A stretch of DNA of 64,000 nt. It comes from Ophioderma brevispina. Lineage: Eukaryota > Echinodermata > Ophiuroidea > Amphilepidida > Ophiodermatidae. The position numbers and the translations under genes were made by a program. This document shows, in pieces, positions 10,573-23,365 of this stretch (position 1 is its first letter; every line of letters begins with the position of its first letter). Below the pieces are notes generated by a model that made no database searches, was not told the DNA's origin, and was given only the letters and a program-made list of their open reading frames with translations. Location of the stretch: positions 49,849 through 113,848 of the forward strand of contig JAMKCH010019900.1 in NCBI GenBank assembly GCA_023653785.1, read 5' to 3'.

Positions 10573-11340
10573 ATATACTCAACACTTTAAAGAAGATCTA
10601 GGTGTGGATGTGAAGTAACAAATATATCGATTATCATGCAATTTAGTGTTTTATCTTTAAATGCGTCTCAGGTTGGACGGCCATTTGAATTGAAGTAGGA
10701 GGGAGAATGCCAGAAGAAAAGAGTTGTAATGGGTGCAAGCAATGTGGTAATTTTCTATATATCCACCTTCATTTATACTGTACACCTCTTTTTTCAATGA
10801 CGTCATATTATTTAATTTGCAAAAATAAAAATTCAAATTGCTCAGAAAAAATTGCACCATAGCATTTTTGGAAAAGTGGTAATGTATCTGGGAAATCCGT
10901 GCATGGGAACACTTTTCGTACATATGGCCCTGACTAAGTTCGACATCAAAAATTATAGGTCCATTCACTTTTATCATGGGTGGGAAAAGCTATGAGAGAT
11001 GTTCCAGATGCCTGTCAGGCTACATGATTGACGCTCAGAAGACAAAATGATTTGCTTGGTGAAACCAAAAATACCTTGAACCACCGATACATTGAAAAGT
11101 ACTTGACGAGTACGATTTCCTTGGTATGGAGTCTCAAATTCAAATCTCAGTGTTGCTAAAATCATAAAACTGGGTTTAAATCTCCTCATTTTTTTAAATA
11201 CGGGATAATATGTTCGGTACCTAGGACTGTAGGGTTCCTAAAGAGCCTTGAATGTTGTAACGATCTTGGTATATTGACCATAATTACAAAACGTCTTTCG
11301 AATATCCTTACAGTTCCAGCCGGGATGCCTCCTTCACTTT
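10572..11340. other. Unassigned stretch
   Basis: Several short minus-strand frames, none with a recognisable domain or flanking splice sites. Confidence 0.4.
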
Positions 11341-11343
11341 CAA

Positions 11344-11497
11344 AGGCTTACTGTTTTTGAGAAACGAAACAGAACTTCCCGTTGGAGTTGCAGATTTATT
11401 CGTTTCTTGCACGTTATGCCATGCATTACGAATAAGCGTGTAATCCGATGGGTTCTGTTTTTGTTTCGTTTCGTTTTTCGCAAATACAGTAAGCCTC
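11344..11497. mobile_element. Degenerate second copy of the 1,516 fold-back family
   Basis: The left end 'ggcttactgtttttgagaaacg' mirrors the right end 'gtttcgtttttcgcaaatac' + 'agtaagcc'. The arms keep 'aagcgtgtaatcc' and the GAAAC motif seen at 1,516-1,677. Confidence 0.6.
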
Positions 11498-11640
11498 AAA
11501 GTAGCCATATCGACTTTGGGGAAAAAGTTTTTAGCGTATATAACTTGTCGTTCCTTGATTGAATTATGGTTTGCATAGCTTAGGGTTTGGGCATTTTGCC
11601 CCTATTTACAATTAGTTGGAAATTACAATTAGAAGTCATA

Positions 11641-11873
11641 TACACCTGGCCAAAAAGTATCTCACATGTTTTTCGATCATATTGTGCCAAATTCAACCAT
11701 TTTTGAAGTTTTCGAATTATACATTTGGTTGCCTAGGTCCTTGTCTTTCATTTAACACCTCGCGTGTAAAAAAGCGTGCAAAAATGGTGGAGATAGAAGC
11801 GCCCGAAAGACGCAACCCCCCAAACCCACGTTGCAGTTTTGTGGACCATTTTCAATGGTCACTGTGTGGTACA
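11641..11873 (+). mobile_element. Solo arm of the 3,330-4,260 TIR element
   Basis: Starts TACACCTGGCCAAAAAGTAT and follows the arm sequence through 'cctaggtc.ttg.ctttcattt', 'aacacctcgc.tgtaaaaaagcg' and 'cgcccgaaagacgcaa' to 'tcactgtgtggtacaac', where it passes into the next repeat. It matches the right arm better than the left at its inner end. Confidence 0.65.
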
Positions 11874-13514
11874 ACCAAGGGGGTGAAGCCCATAAAACCA
11901 GTCGTCCGTGCTGGGCGCTGACATTTTGAATATTGGCACGGATATTATTAGTTTGGGTGCTTGTATACACACAGAATGGTCATATTCCCACATACAACAT
12001 CCGGCAAAATATCAGTTGTTGGATGTTGGTTGCTATTGGGTGGTTTCCATTTTGTCCTACCATGGCCACACAACGAATGAAATAACTCAGCGTCTTGATT
12101 TAACTAACCCGCCTCAATGAATTCATCTTTTCACACCAAGCGCGCGCATTGCATTATGAGAAAAAGAGTATCTGGCACAATGATCCAGGTGCACTATTAT
12201 AACCTGGCCACCCTAACACTACTCAATTTGTAATCACTCCGATTAGTGTATATCAAAAGCGGCACCCACAGTATGTGGAATAACTGATGCAGCCATTGCT
12301 TTCTATTGTTTGGTACTCTATGTTTTCTTTGTGTGCGGCAAAACATGCGAGACGATGATTTCTAAAGATGACGTAAACGTTTTGCCCTTCTACTATATGA
12401 ACCACCCATAGGTGTAGAGAATAACATATCAGAGACAGAAGTGTAAGTGCGCGGATACATGTTTTTATTTTTTTTTTTTTTTTTTTGCCAAATTCGGGGG
12501 GGGCAACTTTTTGTGCAGGGGGAAATATAAAATAGTTATAAATTGTCCTGAATCTATACAACATTTTGGCCATGTCCTAAGGTTAAAAAGTATAGTTTTC
12601 CCCTATCTGTGGGCTATAGTTTTGATACTATAGGGCAATAAAGGTTCAGGATCATCCTGGGATAATTTTCCGAGGCCTCCGAGTCTTTCTAATGGTACCA
12701 ATTCTAAGGACAAAGTATAGAATAATGCACTCATGTAGGAGGAGGCAAACTTTTGTTTTTCTACCTTTTGGACTTTAAAAAAAATAACAATGGTCTACAT
12801 AATCCTATGGGTCATTAATTCTTACCATCTAATTTTAATAACTAAAATGAACAAATGCAGGGCAAATATGCCTTTTATGTTCAAGATAAGACCAGACACC
12901 AATTTGAGACTATTTTCGTCCAAACCTCATAATGACCTTGAACCGTTTTGAGCCTATAATCCTGAAAATAATGACCGTAGGTATGGCAAACTAACCTTTT
13001 TTTAATCCTAATGACCAACTAATCTATTTGGTGGTAGGTTTCATCACACACTTAGACCCTCTTAGCTTTTGACCTGTACAAATTACCCCCTATTTTACAT
13101 TGTTCCCCCATTGTTGATTTTTCTAGACTTTCTAGACTTTATTCTGTGACTTTTTAGAAGTATGATAAACACAAAAAATGTTTCTTTTTGGCATTTTTTA
13201 ACAAACCTAAAAGGCCCGGGGGCGGAATTTTTTTGTAGTATCTCATCTCAACCTTTTGTTATTTTTTTTTTCAGCCGAAACACATGACTTTTTTCTTTGA
13301 AGCCTTGCGCTCGATTTAAGACCATCTTGACAAAATCGGACCTTCCCATTGAATTATACACGGAACAGAGCATTTTTTTGTTTTTTGATTTTAAGGATAC
13401 AGTTACACTAGGTTTTATCTTACTTATTTGATTTTTTGAGTTGATTCATTTACATGTGGTGCGCCTACTTGATAACACATCATGGCCAAAAAATCCAACT
13501 TTGCTTGAAAAAAA

Positions 13515-13995
13515 TGGCGAACACCATGAATTTAGATTTTTCGCATTTTGCATGGATCATGTTTGACGATCAATGGGACGCATACAGGTAGACTTTTTGT
13601 TGGTATCAATGGACTCGTGAGGGTCATAGCTAATCGCCTTGGTACTACACATATGATTTTCCACATCAATCCATTTTCCGATATACTGGGAGGGGGCGGA
13701 ATCTGCCCCCCCCCCCCCGGGTGAATGGCTCCCAAATAGCCCGCTCTTGTCGAAAAACCATGAACTTTTGCTATTGTTTAGATTTTTCGCATTTTGCATG
13801 ACTTCATGTTTTGACGTCACTTTGACGTCATACAAGGTTGTTTGTACTTTTTAGTATCAATGGACTCGGGAAGGTCATAGCTATCCATTGGTAACCATAC
13901 ACATATGATAGTTCATCATCCATTTCTGGATACTGGGGCGGAATCTTCCCCCCCCCCCCCCGCCCCGGCGGTGATATGGGTCCAATAGCCCCGGC
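13515..13995 (+). repeat. Tandem pair of about 250-bp units ending in poly-C
   Basis: Both units read 'tttttcgcattttgcatg', a 'tgacg' stretch, 'gtatcaatggactcg', 'ggtcatagcta', 'acacatatga', '.ggggcggaatct' and a C-run of about 14. The second unit contains TGACGTCA-like words. Equivalent units in copy 2 lie at about 18,115-18,285 and 19,290-19,510, but their poly-C runs are replaced by other sequence. Confidence 0.65.
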
Positions 13996-15239
13996 TCTTT
14001 AGGATAGGCAAAAAAAACAAGAAACGATTTAGTGCATCAATCCGGTAGACACGCATGTCGTAGTTGTTAGAATGATGATTATTGTGAGTGATCGGAGAAG
14101 TGGTTATGCGTTGTGTTTGGGGTTAGTGTATTTAAGGGATTTTTGTTGAGAGCTGGCTGTTATTTTGATGAATTGATAACTTTGATAAGTCTGGCGTTAA
14201 GTGTTATGGTGTTATTTTTGTAAAAGGGAAAATATGGTGAATGGTGGGAGTATGTAGGCCTATTTGGCGCGTGATTAATGTGTTACGGAGTCATAAAGAT
14301 TTTTGTTTTTCAAGTTGTCTTTATGGGTGTCGTGGTAACTTGCTTTCGAATATTGATGTTTTTTAATGTGCTTCTTCATTGCAATCTTGTTTGACTATGA
14401 TTTCTTTCAATTTTATTTACCTGTAACTTGGTTTTGGCAGAGATGGAAAAACATACAGTTATGCATCCACAAACCCAACCATAAAGAGAGTGTATCATTA
14501 TTCAATAATTTACAAGAGTACGATATGCTGGGTACCAGTAATATTTTTTGGAATCAGAGATGTGACTGGATGATTTTAGGCAAATCTCAAATGACCAGGC
14601 TAGGCCAAATAGTACTTAAAACACTTCATATCACCCCAAGAGTAACATATAATTTGAAATTGGCAAAATAGCTTAACAAGTGAGAATAAGTTGTGGTAGA
14701 TTTGCCGCAAGTTAATTTTTTTTTTGCCAACTGACAATTGTCAGAAAGGGAAGCAAACGCAGTGTTCAAAGATATGAATCCCCATTGACAGTTTGTTCTG
14801 GCCTTGAAATGTTCTATATCCGGCCCCCTTTAGATTGTGTGCATGTGGGCTGTTTGTTGTTACATTTTGAAACTGGGTTTTGGGGTTGCGTTGGTGCCAT
14901 TTTTTGTTCTTGTGAAAGTGTTTTTGAGGTTTGGGTGTTTGACGTTGCTATATATTTTGGTGTTGTTTCATATGAGGTGAGTTTGCTGCTTCTCTCAAGG
15001 ATTTCAATGAGTTTGTTTGTGACTGAGCCATTGTTTGTTGTTAGATATATTAGGACGAATGCTAGACTTGTCATCGTTTTTCGTACTCCGATATCATTTC
15101 TCTACCTCCGCGCAGTGACGACAGCGCGATATTTGATAGTCGCACTAGTAAACAGCGCACGCTGACTTAAAACGAAGGTGTTTGTACACGCACGCACAAA
15201 GACGGCATATCTTGACGCGTATCTCAAGCCATAAAGGCC

Positions 15240-16185
15240 ATAACGTGTGGCGTAGCAACGCGTTGCCGAAATGACACAGCACGTTGTGGTGTCGGCCAAT
15301 TAGAATGATAAATTTCTGTGACGTATTTAAAAAAAAATAGACCGACAACGCGTTGCAAAGTATCTAGCAACGCGTTGTGGAAACTCACTACGCTTTGCAA
15401 GCCTTCACAACGCGTTGCGAGCTTCACAACGCGTTGCGAGCTTCACAACGCGTTGCGAGCTTCACAACGCGTTGCGAGCTTTACAACGCGTTACGAAGGT
15501 CCATAAGCCATAAGGGTCATAACGTATTGCCGCAACGTGTTGTGAAAAAATAGCAACGCGTTGCGACACTTCGGCAACGCGTTGCGGTGTCGGCCAATCA
15601 AAATCATGAATTTCTGTGACGTATTTAAAAAAATAGATCCACAACGCGTTGCGGCAATACGTTATGACCCTTATGGTCTTTACAACGAGTTGCAAGCCTT
15701 CACAACGCGTTGCGAGCTTCACAATACGTTGTAATCTGTACAACGCGTTGTGAAGCCAATAAGGGTCATAACGTATTGCCGCAACGTGTTGTGAAGGTTT
15801 GCAATGCGTTGTGAAGGTCGCAACGCGTTGTGAGATTTATATTTTTGAAATACGTCACAGAAATTCATGATTTTGAGTGAACGACACCGCAACGCGTTGC
15901 CGAAATGCTGCAACGCGTTGCGACAATATGTTATGACCCTTTTGGCTTGTTGACCTTCGCAACGAGTTGTGAAGCTTGCAACGCGTTCTGAAGCTCGCAA
16001 GTCGTTGTAAAGGTTTGCAACGCGTTGCAAAGTATCTAGCAACGCGTTATGGGTCTATTTTTGAAACACGTCACAGATATGAATGATTTTGATTGGCCTA
16101 CACCGCAACGCGTTGCCGAAATGTCGCAACGCGTTGCTACTTTCCCGCAACGCGTTGCGGCAATACGCTATGGCTTGCGGTAGAC
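15240..16185. repeat. CAACGCGTTG palindromic satellite, array 1
   Basis: About 19 exact copies of the 10-bp palindrome CAACGCGTTG in about 0.95 kb, plus many one-base variants. At 15,400-15,490 they form a strict 19-bp tandem (cacaacgcgttgcgagctt). Elsewhere they are separated by two longer modules present in both orientations: R (gcggtgtcggccaatcaaaa...ctgtgacgtatttaaa, at about 15,285, 15,580, and inverted at about 15,840 and 16,050) and S (aagggtcataacgtattgcc, at about 15,505 and 15,760, inverted at 15,655 and 15,925). Confidence 0.85.
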
Positions 16186-18289
16186 GCGTGCGTAAAGGTT
16201 ACGTCAAGGTTGTGACATCACTGCACGGAGGTAGAGAAATAGGTCTGAGTATCTGTTCATTGCTTTTGCTTTAGAAATTCCTGCTTTGATAAGTGTAAAT
16301 GGATATGCATTTTAAAGAAGCATGTTTTTGAGTTCGTTGAAACGTTCTGAAGAGATGAATGTGCAAATACGAAACTGTACGAAATATATAGACTTTAGTG
16401 TGAGGAGGGTGACATGATTTAAAGTGTAAGTATTGATGCATTTCTGTGGGTTTGTAGCCCGAGGTTTGTACATGTAGTAGATGTCTGTGTGTATTTGATG
16501 TTGGTAATGTCAATCACTATTCAAAACAGTCGTCCGTGCTGGGGCTGACATTTTGATATTGCACGGAATAATTATTAGGTTGGGTGCTTGTATACACAAC
16601 ATATGTCAATTCCATACAAACAATCGGCAAAATATCAGTTGTTGGATGTTGGGTGCTATGGGTGGTTAAATTTTGTATACCCCTGGCCACACAACGAATG
16701 AAATGAACCGTCAGTACGTCTTGATGTAAATATAAACCGCCCAATGAATCCATCTTTTACACCTAAGCGCGCAATGCATTATGAGAAAAAAAGAGTATTG
16801 AGCACAATGATCCAGGTGCCCTATTATTACACCTGGCCACCTCTAACAAATACATCATTTGGATCAATTCCGCAGGTAGTGTATATTGCAAAGCGGCAAC
16901 CCACAAGTGATGTGGAAAAAGAAGCGGAGGAACGCAATTGCTTCTAGTTGGTACTCTATGTTTTCGTTGTGGTCGGCCAAACATGCGAGACGATGAACTT
17001 CTAAAGATTACGTAACCTGTGTTGGCTCTCTCTCTATATAGAACCACCAATAGGTGTAGAGAATAAAATATCAAGAGACTCGACGCGTAAGTAGCGGATA
17101 ACATGTATTGCAGGGGGGCAACTTTTGTTACAGGGGGAAGGAAATATAAAATAGGTATAATTGTCCTGAATCTATACGAACATTTTGGCCATGTCATAAG
17201 ATTAAAAGGTATAGTTTGCCCTATTCTGTGGGCAAGTTTGTACTTATAGGGCAATAAAAGGTTCAAGGTCATCCGGAACTAAACCTTTTCGAATGCTCCG
17301 ATTCTTTTCAAATGGTACCAAATTCTAAAGGACAGGCATTAATAATTGCCCTCATTCACATTCGGTCATGTAATTAGAGGTCAACATAATAACAATGGTC
17401 TACATATCCTATGGGGTCATTAATGCTTCCATTAATTTAACATACTTAAAATGCCAAATGCAGGGCAAATATGCATTTTATGTTCAAGGATAAGACCAGA
17501 CAAAACAATTTTGAGACTAGTTGTCCAAAACCTCAGGAATGACCTTGCCGTTTTGAGCCTCTAATCCTGAAAATAATGACCTAGTATGGCAAACTATACC
17601 TTTTTTAATTCCTAGACCAAGACGAATCATTTGGGTGTAGGTTTCAAAACAATAGACCTCTTTAACTTTGACCCCCTGGACCACAATTACCCCCATTTTT
17701 AACGGTTCCCCATTCGTTTGATTTTTCTCGACTTTACGACACCTATATCTGTGACTTTAGAAGTATGATAACACAAAAAATGTTTCTGCTTGCAATTTTT
17801 TAACCCTAAAAGGCCCGGGGCGGAATTTTTTGTAGTATCTCACCATTGTTATTTTTTCGCACGAAACAAACATGCTTTTTTTCTTGAGCCTTGCGTCCGA
17901 TTTTAGCCATCTTGAACAAAATCGGACTTCCCATTGAAATATAAACAGAAACAGCATTTGTTTGTGTCTTTTGGTTTTAGGACTACGTTACACTATGTTT
18001 TTCTTTATTTATTTGATTTATTTGTAGTTTGATTTCATGTACATGTGTGCGCATAAATGATACAATCATGCCAAAAAATCCCACTTTGACTTGAAAAAAA
18101 TGGCGAAAACCAGAATTTTAGATTTTTCGCATTTTTGCATTGATGTCAGTGTTTTGACGTCATGCGAGTAGACAAAGGTCTACTTTTTGGTATAATGGAT
18201 CGGGAGGGTCCATCACATTAGGGGGGGTTCAATTGTAGTCTTATCCATTGGTTTACTACACATATGGAGAGTTAATATCCATCAACCAG

Positions 18290-19275
18290 TTCTCCCGCCA
18301 CACCCGCCCCCCACCCTACCTGGAGCTACGTTTTAATTAGGGACGGGCAGGGACTATGTGAAACTGCGATGCGGCCCCGCGACATCCCACAGGACCAATC
18401 TCCCCAGGACGAGGGAAATCCCCCATCGGGGATCGCAATCGTGAACAGACAGGACAAGGAACGGGGACGGACGAGCCGGCGACGCGGACGGAAGGAGCGG
18501 CGGACGTGACACCCGCCCGCCCCGCAGCGGACCGGGACCGGACGGCCGGAACGGAATTATTATTCTGTACCGGAATGTCTACGGGAGGGAAGATCAATAT
18601 GCTAAAAGCGAACCTGGGACTCCGGACGGGGAAGGAAGGAATCGGATATGACGGAATCATCGGACGGACGAAAAAAATCTGGAAGGAACCCGGTATCCAG
18701 GCCAAGCGGAACATCTGTTCCTTCCCGGGCACCCCCACATAGGAAAATGGAGGACTGGAGGACATCACACCCGATTCGCCAAATCCACCCGCTGATAGGA
18801 CCAATACTGCATATCCCAGGAATACGCATCGGATCCCTAACCGGGAACACTCCCCCCCCCTCCCCCGCCCCGACTATCCAGGAGGCAGAGCAACTCCTTA
18901 TCGGAACCCAACACCCCCCCACCCACCCAACAACACACCAGGTAGGTGTCCTTGAGATGAGCCGAGACAAGGGCACCCTCTCTTGGTAGATACTCCCCGT
19001 ATGGGCACGCACGGGTCGCGGCCCGCCTGTCCTGGCTGTGAGTGAGAGGGGGTTTTTGTCCGGTGAGCGATGGGGACGAATGATTGGAGATGGTTCCGGT
19101 TGCTTGAGACGCAGGCTTCGGTGGAGTGAGAAGGAGTGGAATGATGGGAGATGGTGCCACGTGAGATGGTGAGATGTGTTTGAGGGATGTGAGCCACTCT
19201 CCCATCGAGTCACCCTGAACGATGGGTCAATCACGCCGGCGGGGCTCTCCTCTTCCGGCCTTCGCGCCCGTAAGA
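18290..19275. other. GC-rich block replacing a poly-C tract
   Basis: At the position of copy 1's first poly-C run (about 13,700-13,720) copy 2 has about 1 kb of GC-rich sequence with repeated 'ggacgg', 'cgggac' and 'ggaacc' words. Its composition is unlike anything around it. It contains the window's longest open frame (minus, 18,602-19,288), with no recognised domain; high GC alone makes long frames likely. Confidence 0.6.
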
Positions 19276-22259
19276 ACAAAACCACCATGAATTTTGCGTA
19301 TTGTTTTATTTAGATTTTGTTTTGCATTTCACCCTAATTTTGCATGACGTATGGGGCAGTACTGTGAACCCGGGACCGTAATACAACCGGTTTATGTTTG
19401 TACTTTTTTTAGTATCAATGGACTGGGAGGGGGAGGGTCCATAGCTAGCCATTGCTTGGTACCTACACATATGATTGTTATCAATCCATTTCTGAGATTA
19501 TAGGGCGGCGGACGACGGGAAATAAAAAGGAACAGGGAAATCGGGATTCTATTGAACCCACACCCACCGACAACGTGCGGTGTTGAGAGGGTGAGGGAGA
19601 TGGGGTCCATAGACCGGCTCTTTTTAGGATTAAGGATTACTATTTTAGGGATGATTAAGGCCCCAAAAAAAAACAAGAAAAAGAGGAAGGAAAAGGGAAA
19701 AAACAGATTTGAAATAAATCAGGGATATACGCATTTGTCCGTAGGGTGGCAGCAGAAAGAATGCGAAATTCAGGAAAAGAAAATGATGATTATGTTGAAT
19801 ACGTACTCTGGGACCGAGGATGAATATCAACTTATATCTTCCGTGGGCGGCGGCCCCCGCATAAATACTACGTCATTCTTTATGATGCCACTAAAATATA
19901 AGGAATATCAACCTTCCAAGAGGACAGAGCGGTATGAGGGGTGGTCGATTTAGGTGTGGTGGTGAGGTGGGCAGGGAGTTTGTCGTATAGTGACTCTTTG
20001 TGTTCTGTGAGGGTAATTTAAGGGGGATTTGTGTTCTTGGGGGGATTTGGGGATTTGTTGAGAGATTGAGATGGGATTTGTTATTTGTATCTGTATGAAA
20101 TGTGGATAACATTTGAGATCTGGTGGCGTTCAAGTCTTAAGTTGGCAGGTTTTTCGTCGCTCGTTCGTCTGGAGTTTGGTAGTTTTTTTAGTTCCCGTTT
20201 GTTGCGTTGTGGACCAGGCGTGTTATGGGGTTTTGTTTGTTTGGTGTTTTTTGTCTACGTCCTTAGTTATTTTTGGAATTTAAAAAAGGGGGGGAAATAT
20301 GGTGAACAGCGGTGGGCGGGAGAAGTAATGTATTCTGTGAGGTGAATAAGTACTGACAAGTGGTTTGGGTCGAGTGTTTGGGGGAGTAAGTATTGTTGAA
20401 GCTAGGGGGATGTTACTAGTGGGGAGGTATGTAGGTAAGGACGAGTAGAGTAGGTATGTAGGATTTCGTGAGGCCTCTATTGGGGCGCCGGATGAATGAA
20501 AAGGATAGGCCTAGTCTTTTGGCGGGTGTGACTCAGAATCCATTTGGAATTTCACTTCCATGTGAATCGACTCTTGTCGGGCAATTCGTTTCGGGGAATA
20601 GGCACATTAATTGTCTGTTTACGGTCGACCCGGTAATAAAGGTACTTTCTTGTGTTCGGGTTCAAGTTTGTCTGTATGGTTTTTAGGTGTCGTGGTGGTT
20701 GGGATTCGTGGGTAACTTGCTTTTTTGAGATTTTGACATGTTTTTTAATGTGATCTTCATTGCCCCTCGTGTTCGAATAATGATGGTTTTTTCATTTTTA
20801 TTACTGTACGGGGTTTTTGGCAGAGGAGAGGAGGGGGAGGGCAAAACATCGAGAAAAACAGAGAGGAAGAAGGCAGAGGCGGGGGGAGGGAGCGCGGGAG
20901 GGGGAAACCCATACAGTTTGATCCACCCAAAACCCAACCCTAAAAGAGAGGAGTGTAAATAGCTTTGTTTAATAAAGATTCAACTAATACAAGAATGAGT
21001 TACGATAGTACGAGATGCTTGACCACGTAACGTACATAGTAATATTTGGATCAGAGATGGTGATTGATGTCTGATTGTTAGGTAGGCAAATCTCCAATAT
21101 GACCAGGCTAGGCCACACAAGAGTTAGTAGTGTGAGTAAATTAACGACACTATCACGTGAATTCCAAACCCCACAAAGAAGGTTAAGTCAGCGTGTATAA
21201 ACGTGAATATGGTAAAAGATATTTGTAGGTTATAATAAAAGATATTTGAACTTTGCCAAAAATAGCATTTTAAATTTAATATTTATTAACCTTAAAAGTG
21301 AGGGATAAGTGTGTAGTAGAATTGCACGCCACGCCAGACCACCGCCACACAAAGTTATTTTTTGCAACTGACAATTGTCAGAAAGAGAAAAGGGAAAGGA
21401 AGAAAGAACGGAAAGAGGGAGCAAACAGCAGGCCAGAGGTTCAAAGATATGAAATCACCAGTGTGAGTAGTTTTTGGTATGGATTTGAAAAAGTTATATA
21501 TTTCATGGGCCCTTTAGAATGGTCGTTAGTTTGTGATATCTGTGCGGCACCTTTTGTTGGTTGGTACATTTAGAAACGGGCGATGGAGGGTCGTATGTGG
21601 GTTGGGCGTGGGCGGGCCCGGGCGTGAAGTTTTGGTCTAGCTCACTTTTTGTGAGACGCGTAGAATCGAGAAGATTTTGAGCGGGCGGGGGGATTTGTCT
21701 TGTGAAAGGTGAAACAGTTGATAATGATGTTGATAGGGTAGGTTGCTTTTGTGTTGTTGTAATTCATGATGTGAAGTTTGCGGAGTCTCTAAATGCATTT
21801 TCATGACGTGTTTTGTGAACTGAAGACATTGGTTTGTTGTTAGGATATATGATATTAGGAACGCAAAAAAGAAACGATGCTAGAACTTGTCACGGTTTTC
21901 TCGTACTCCTATACTCATTTGCCGACCTCCGCGCACGTTGGTAGAGTGAAGACCCACAGCAGAGAGATTTGTTCGGGTTTGTCTGACCGACCCACCAAAG
22001 AGGGGACGACCCCAGCAACGCGCGATATATTTGATAGGCGCACTGAGGTCGCATAGTAAGTAACACAGCGCACGCTATGGATTTTAAACGAAAGGGTTGG
22101 GTGCTGTTTGTTGTTTGTTCGGTTTTTTTTGTGTTCTTGCCTTTTTTGTTCTACTACGCAACAACGCACAAAGGACCGGAATGCGCATATCTTGACGAGC
22201 GTTTCTCAAGCAATGACATGAAACTAAGGCCTCTGCTTCCACCTAACCAATAAGTGAGT

Positions 22260-23365
22260 GGGTGTGTTGGCGTAGCAAGCAACGCGGTTCTTGCAGAAAT
22301 GACACAGCAACGTCCGGGAGGGTAGCGGGCGGGCAAAGAAGGAGCAAGTCGGGGACGGCTACCCCGGAGGGGGGAAAGGATAACAAAAAAATTATAGACC
22401 AGACAAATACGCGTTGGCAAAAGTAGTGAGTTTTGCCAAAGTATTCTAGCAACTGTCCGTTTTGTGGGGGAAACTCACTCCGCTTTTGCAAGGCCCATTT
22501 CACACGCGTGCGAGAAAGCTTCCAACGCGTTGCGAGGCTTCACACGCTTTGTTGCGAGCTTCACAACGCCCCCGTTGAGACAAGCTTTACAACTGCGTAC
22601 GAGGTCCAAAGCCATAAGGGTCATAACGTATTGCCGCAAGTGTTGTTGGAAAAAATAAGCAACGCGTTGCGACACTTCGGCAACGCGTTGCTTGGTGTCG
22701 GCCAATCAAAATCATGAATTGACCTGAATTTATGTGACGTATTTAAAAAACAATAGATCCACAAACGCGTTGCCCTGGCAATAACGTTTCTGACCATTAT
22801 GGTATTAACAACGAGTTGCACGCTTCACAAACGCGTTGCGAGGCTTCACAAAGCGTTGTGAATCTGTTCACAACGCAGTTGTGAAGCCAATAAGGGTCAA
22901 AACGTAATGCCACAAAACCGTTGGTTGTGAAGGGTTTGCAAGCGTGTGAAGGTCCGAACGCGTTGTCTGAGATTTTTATATTTTTCAAATAAGGCACAGA
23001 AATTCTGCATTCTTGACGTGAACGACCTGAAACGCTGTCTTTCTTGCCCGAAATGCTCTGCATTTTTCGCAACGCGTTGAGACAATATGTTAGGCACCCT
23101 TTGCTTGTTGACCTTCGAAGAGGTTGTGAAGCTTGCCAACGTGTTCTGAAGCTCGCCAAGGCGTTTTTTGTTGTTAAAGGTTGGCAACGCGTTGCAAAGT
23201 ATCTAGACAACGCGTTATGGGTCTATTTTTGAAACCACGTCACAGATATGAATGGATTTGATTGCGACTACACTCGCAAAACGCTTGCCGAACTGCGCCG
23301 CAAAGCCGTTTGCTACTTTCTTGCAACGCCTTGCGGCAATACGCTATGGCTTGCGATAGACGCGT
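22260..23365. repeat. CAACGCGTTG satellite, array 2 (degraded)
   Basis: Counterpart of array 1 with the same module order (S, R, inverted R). Most palindromes are broken by one- or two-base insertions, so few exact CAACGCGTTG words survive. Confidence 0.75.

Larger units (their letters stand above)
11880..16515 (+). repeat. Segmental duplication, copy 1
   Basis: Landmarks recur in the same order in 16,526-23,697: 'cgtccgtgctggg', 'caaaatatcagttgttggatg', 'ggccacacaacgaatgaaat', the poly-C blocks, 'caactgacaattgtcagaaa', the CAACGCGTTG array and 'acgcgtgcgtaaaggttacg'. The first about 550 bp occurs a third time, inverted, at 26,595-27,145. No protein domain recognised in either copy. Open frames such as 14,785-15,165 are not maintained in the other copy. 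Confidence 0.8.

Noticed and set aside
14785..15165. 126-codon plus-strand frame with hydrophobic segments
   Set aside because: T/G-rich sequence gives Val/Phe/Leu text by composition; not open in the duplicate at about 21.5-22.1 kb.
16763..17272. 169-codon minus-strand frame
   Set aside because: Inside a dispersed repeat; the equivalent frame is broken in the copies at 11.9-12.5 kb and 26.6-27.1 kb.
18602..19288. Longest open frame in the window (228 codons, minus)
   Set aside because: Lies in the GC-rich block that replaces a poly-C tract, overlaps open frames on both strands, has low-complexity Pro/Ser/Gly text, and no counterpart in the sister copy.
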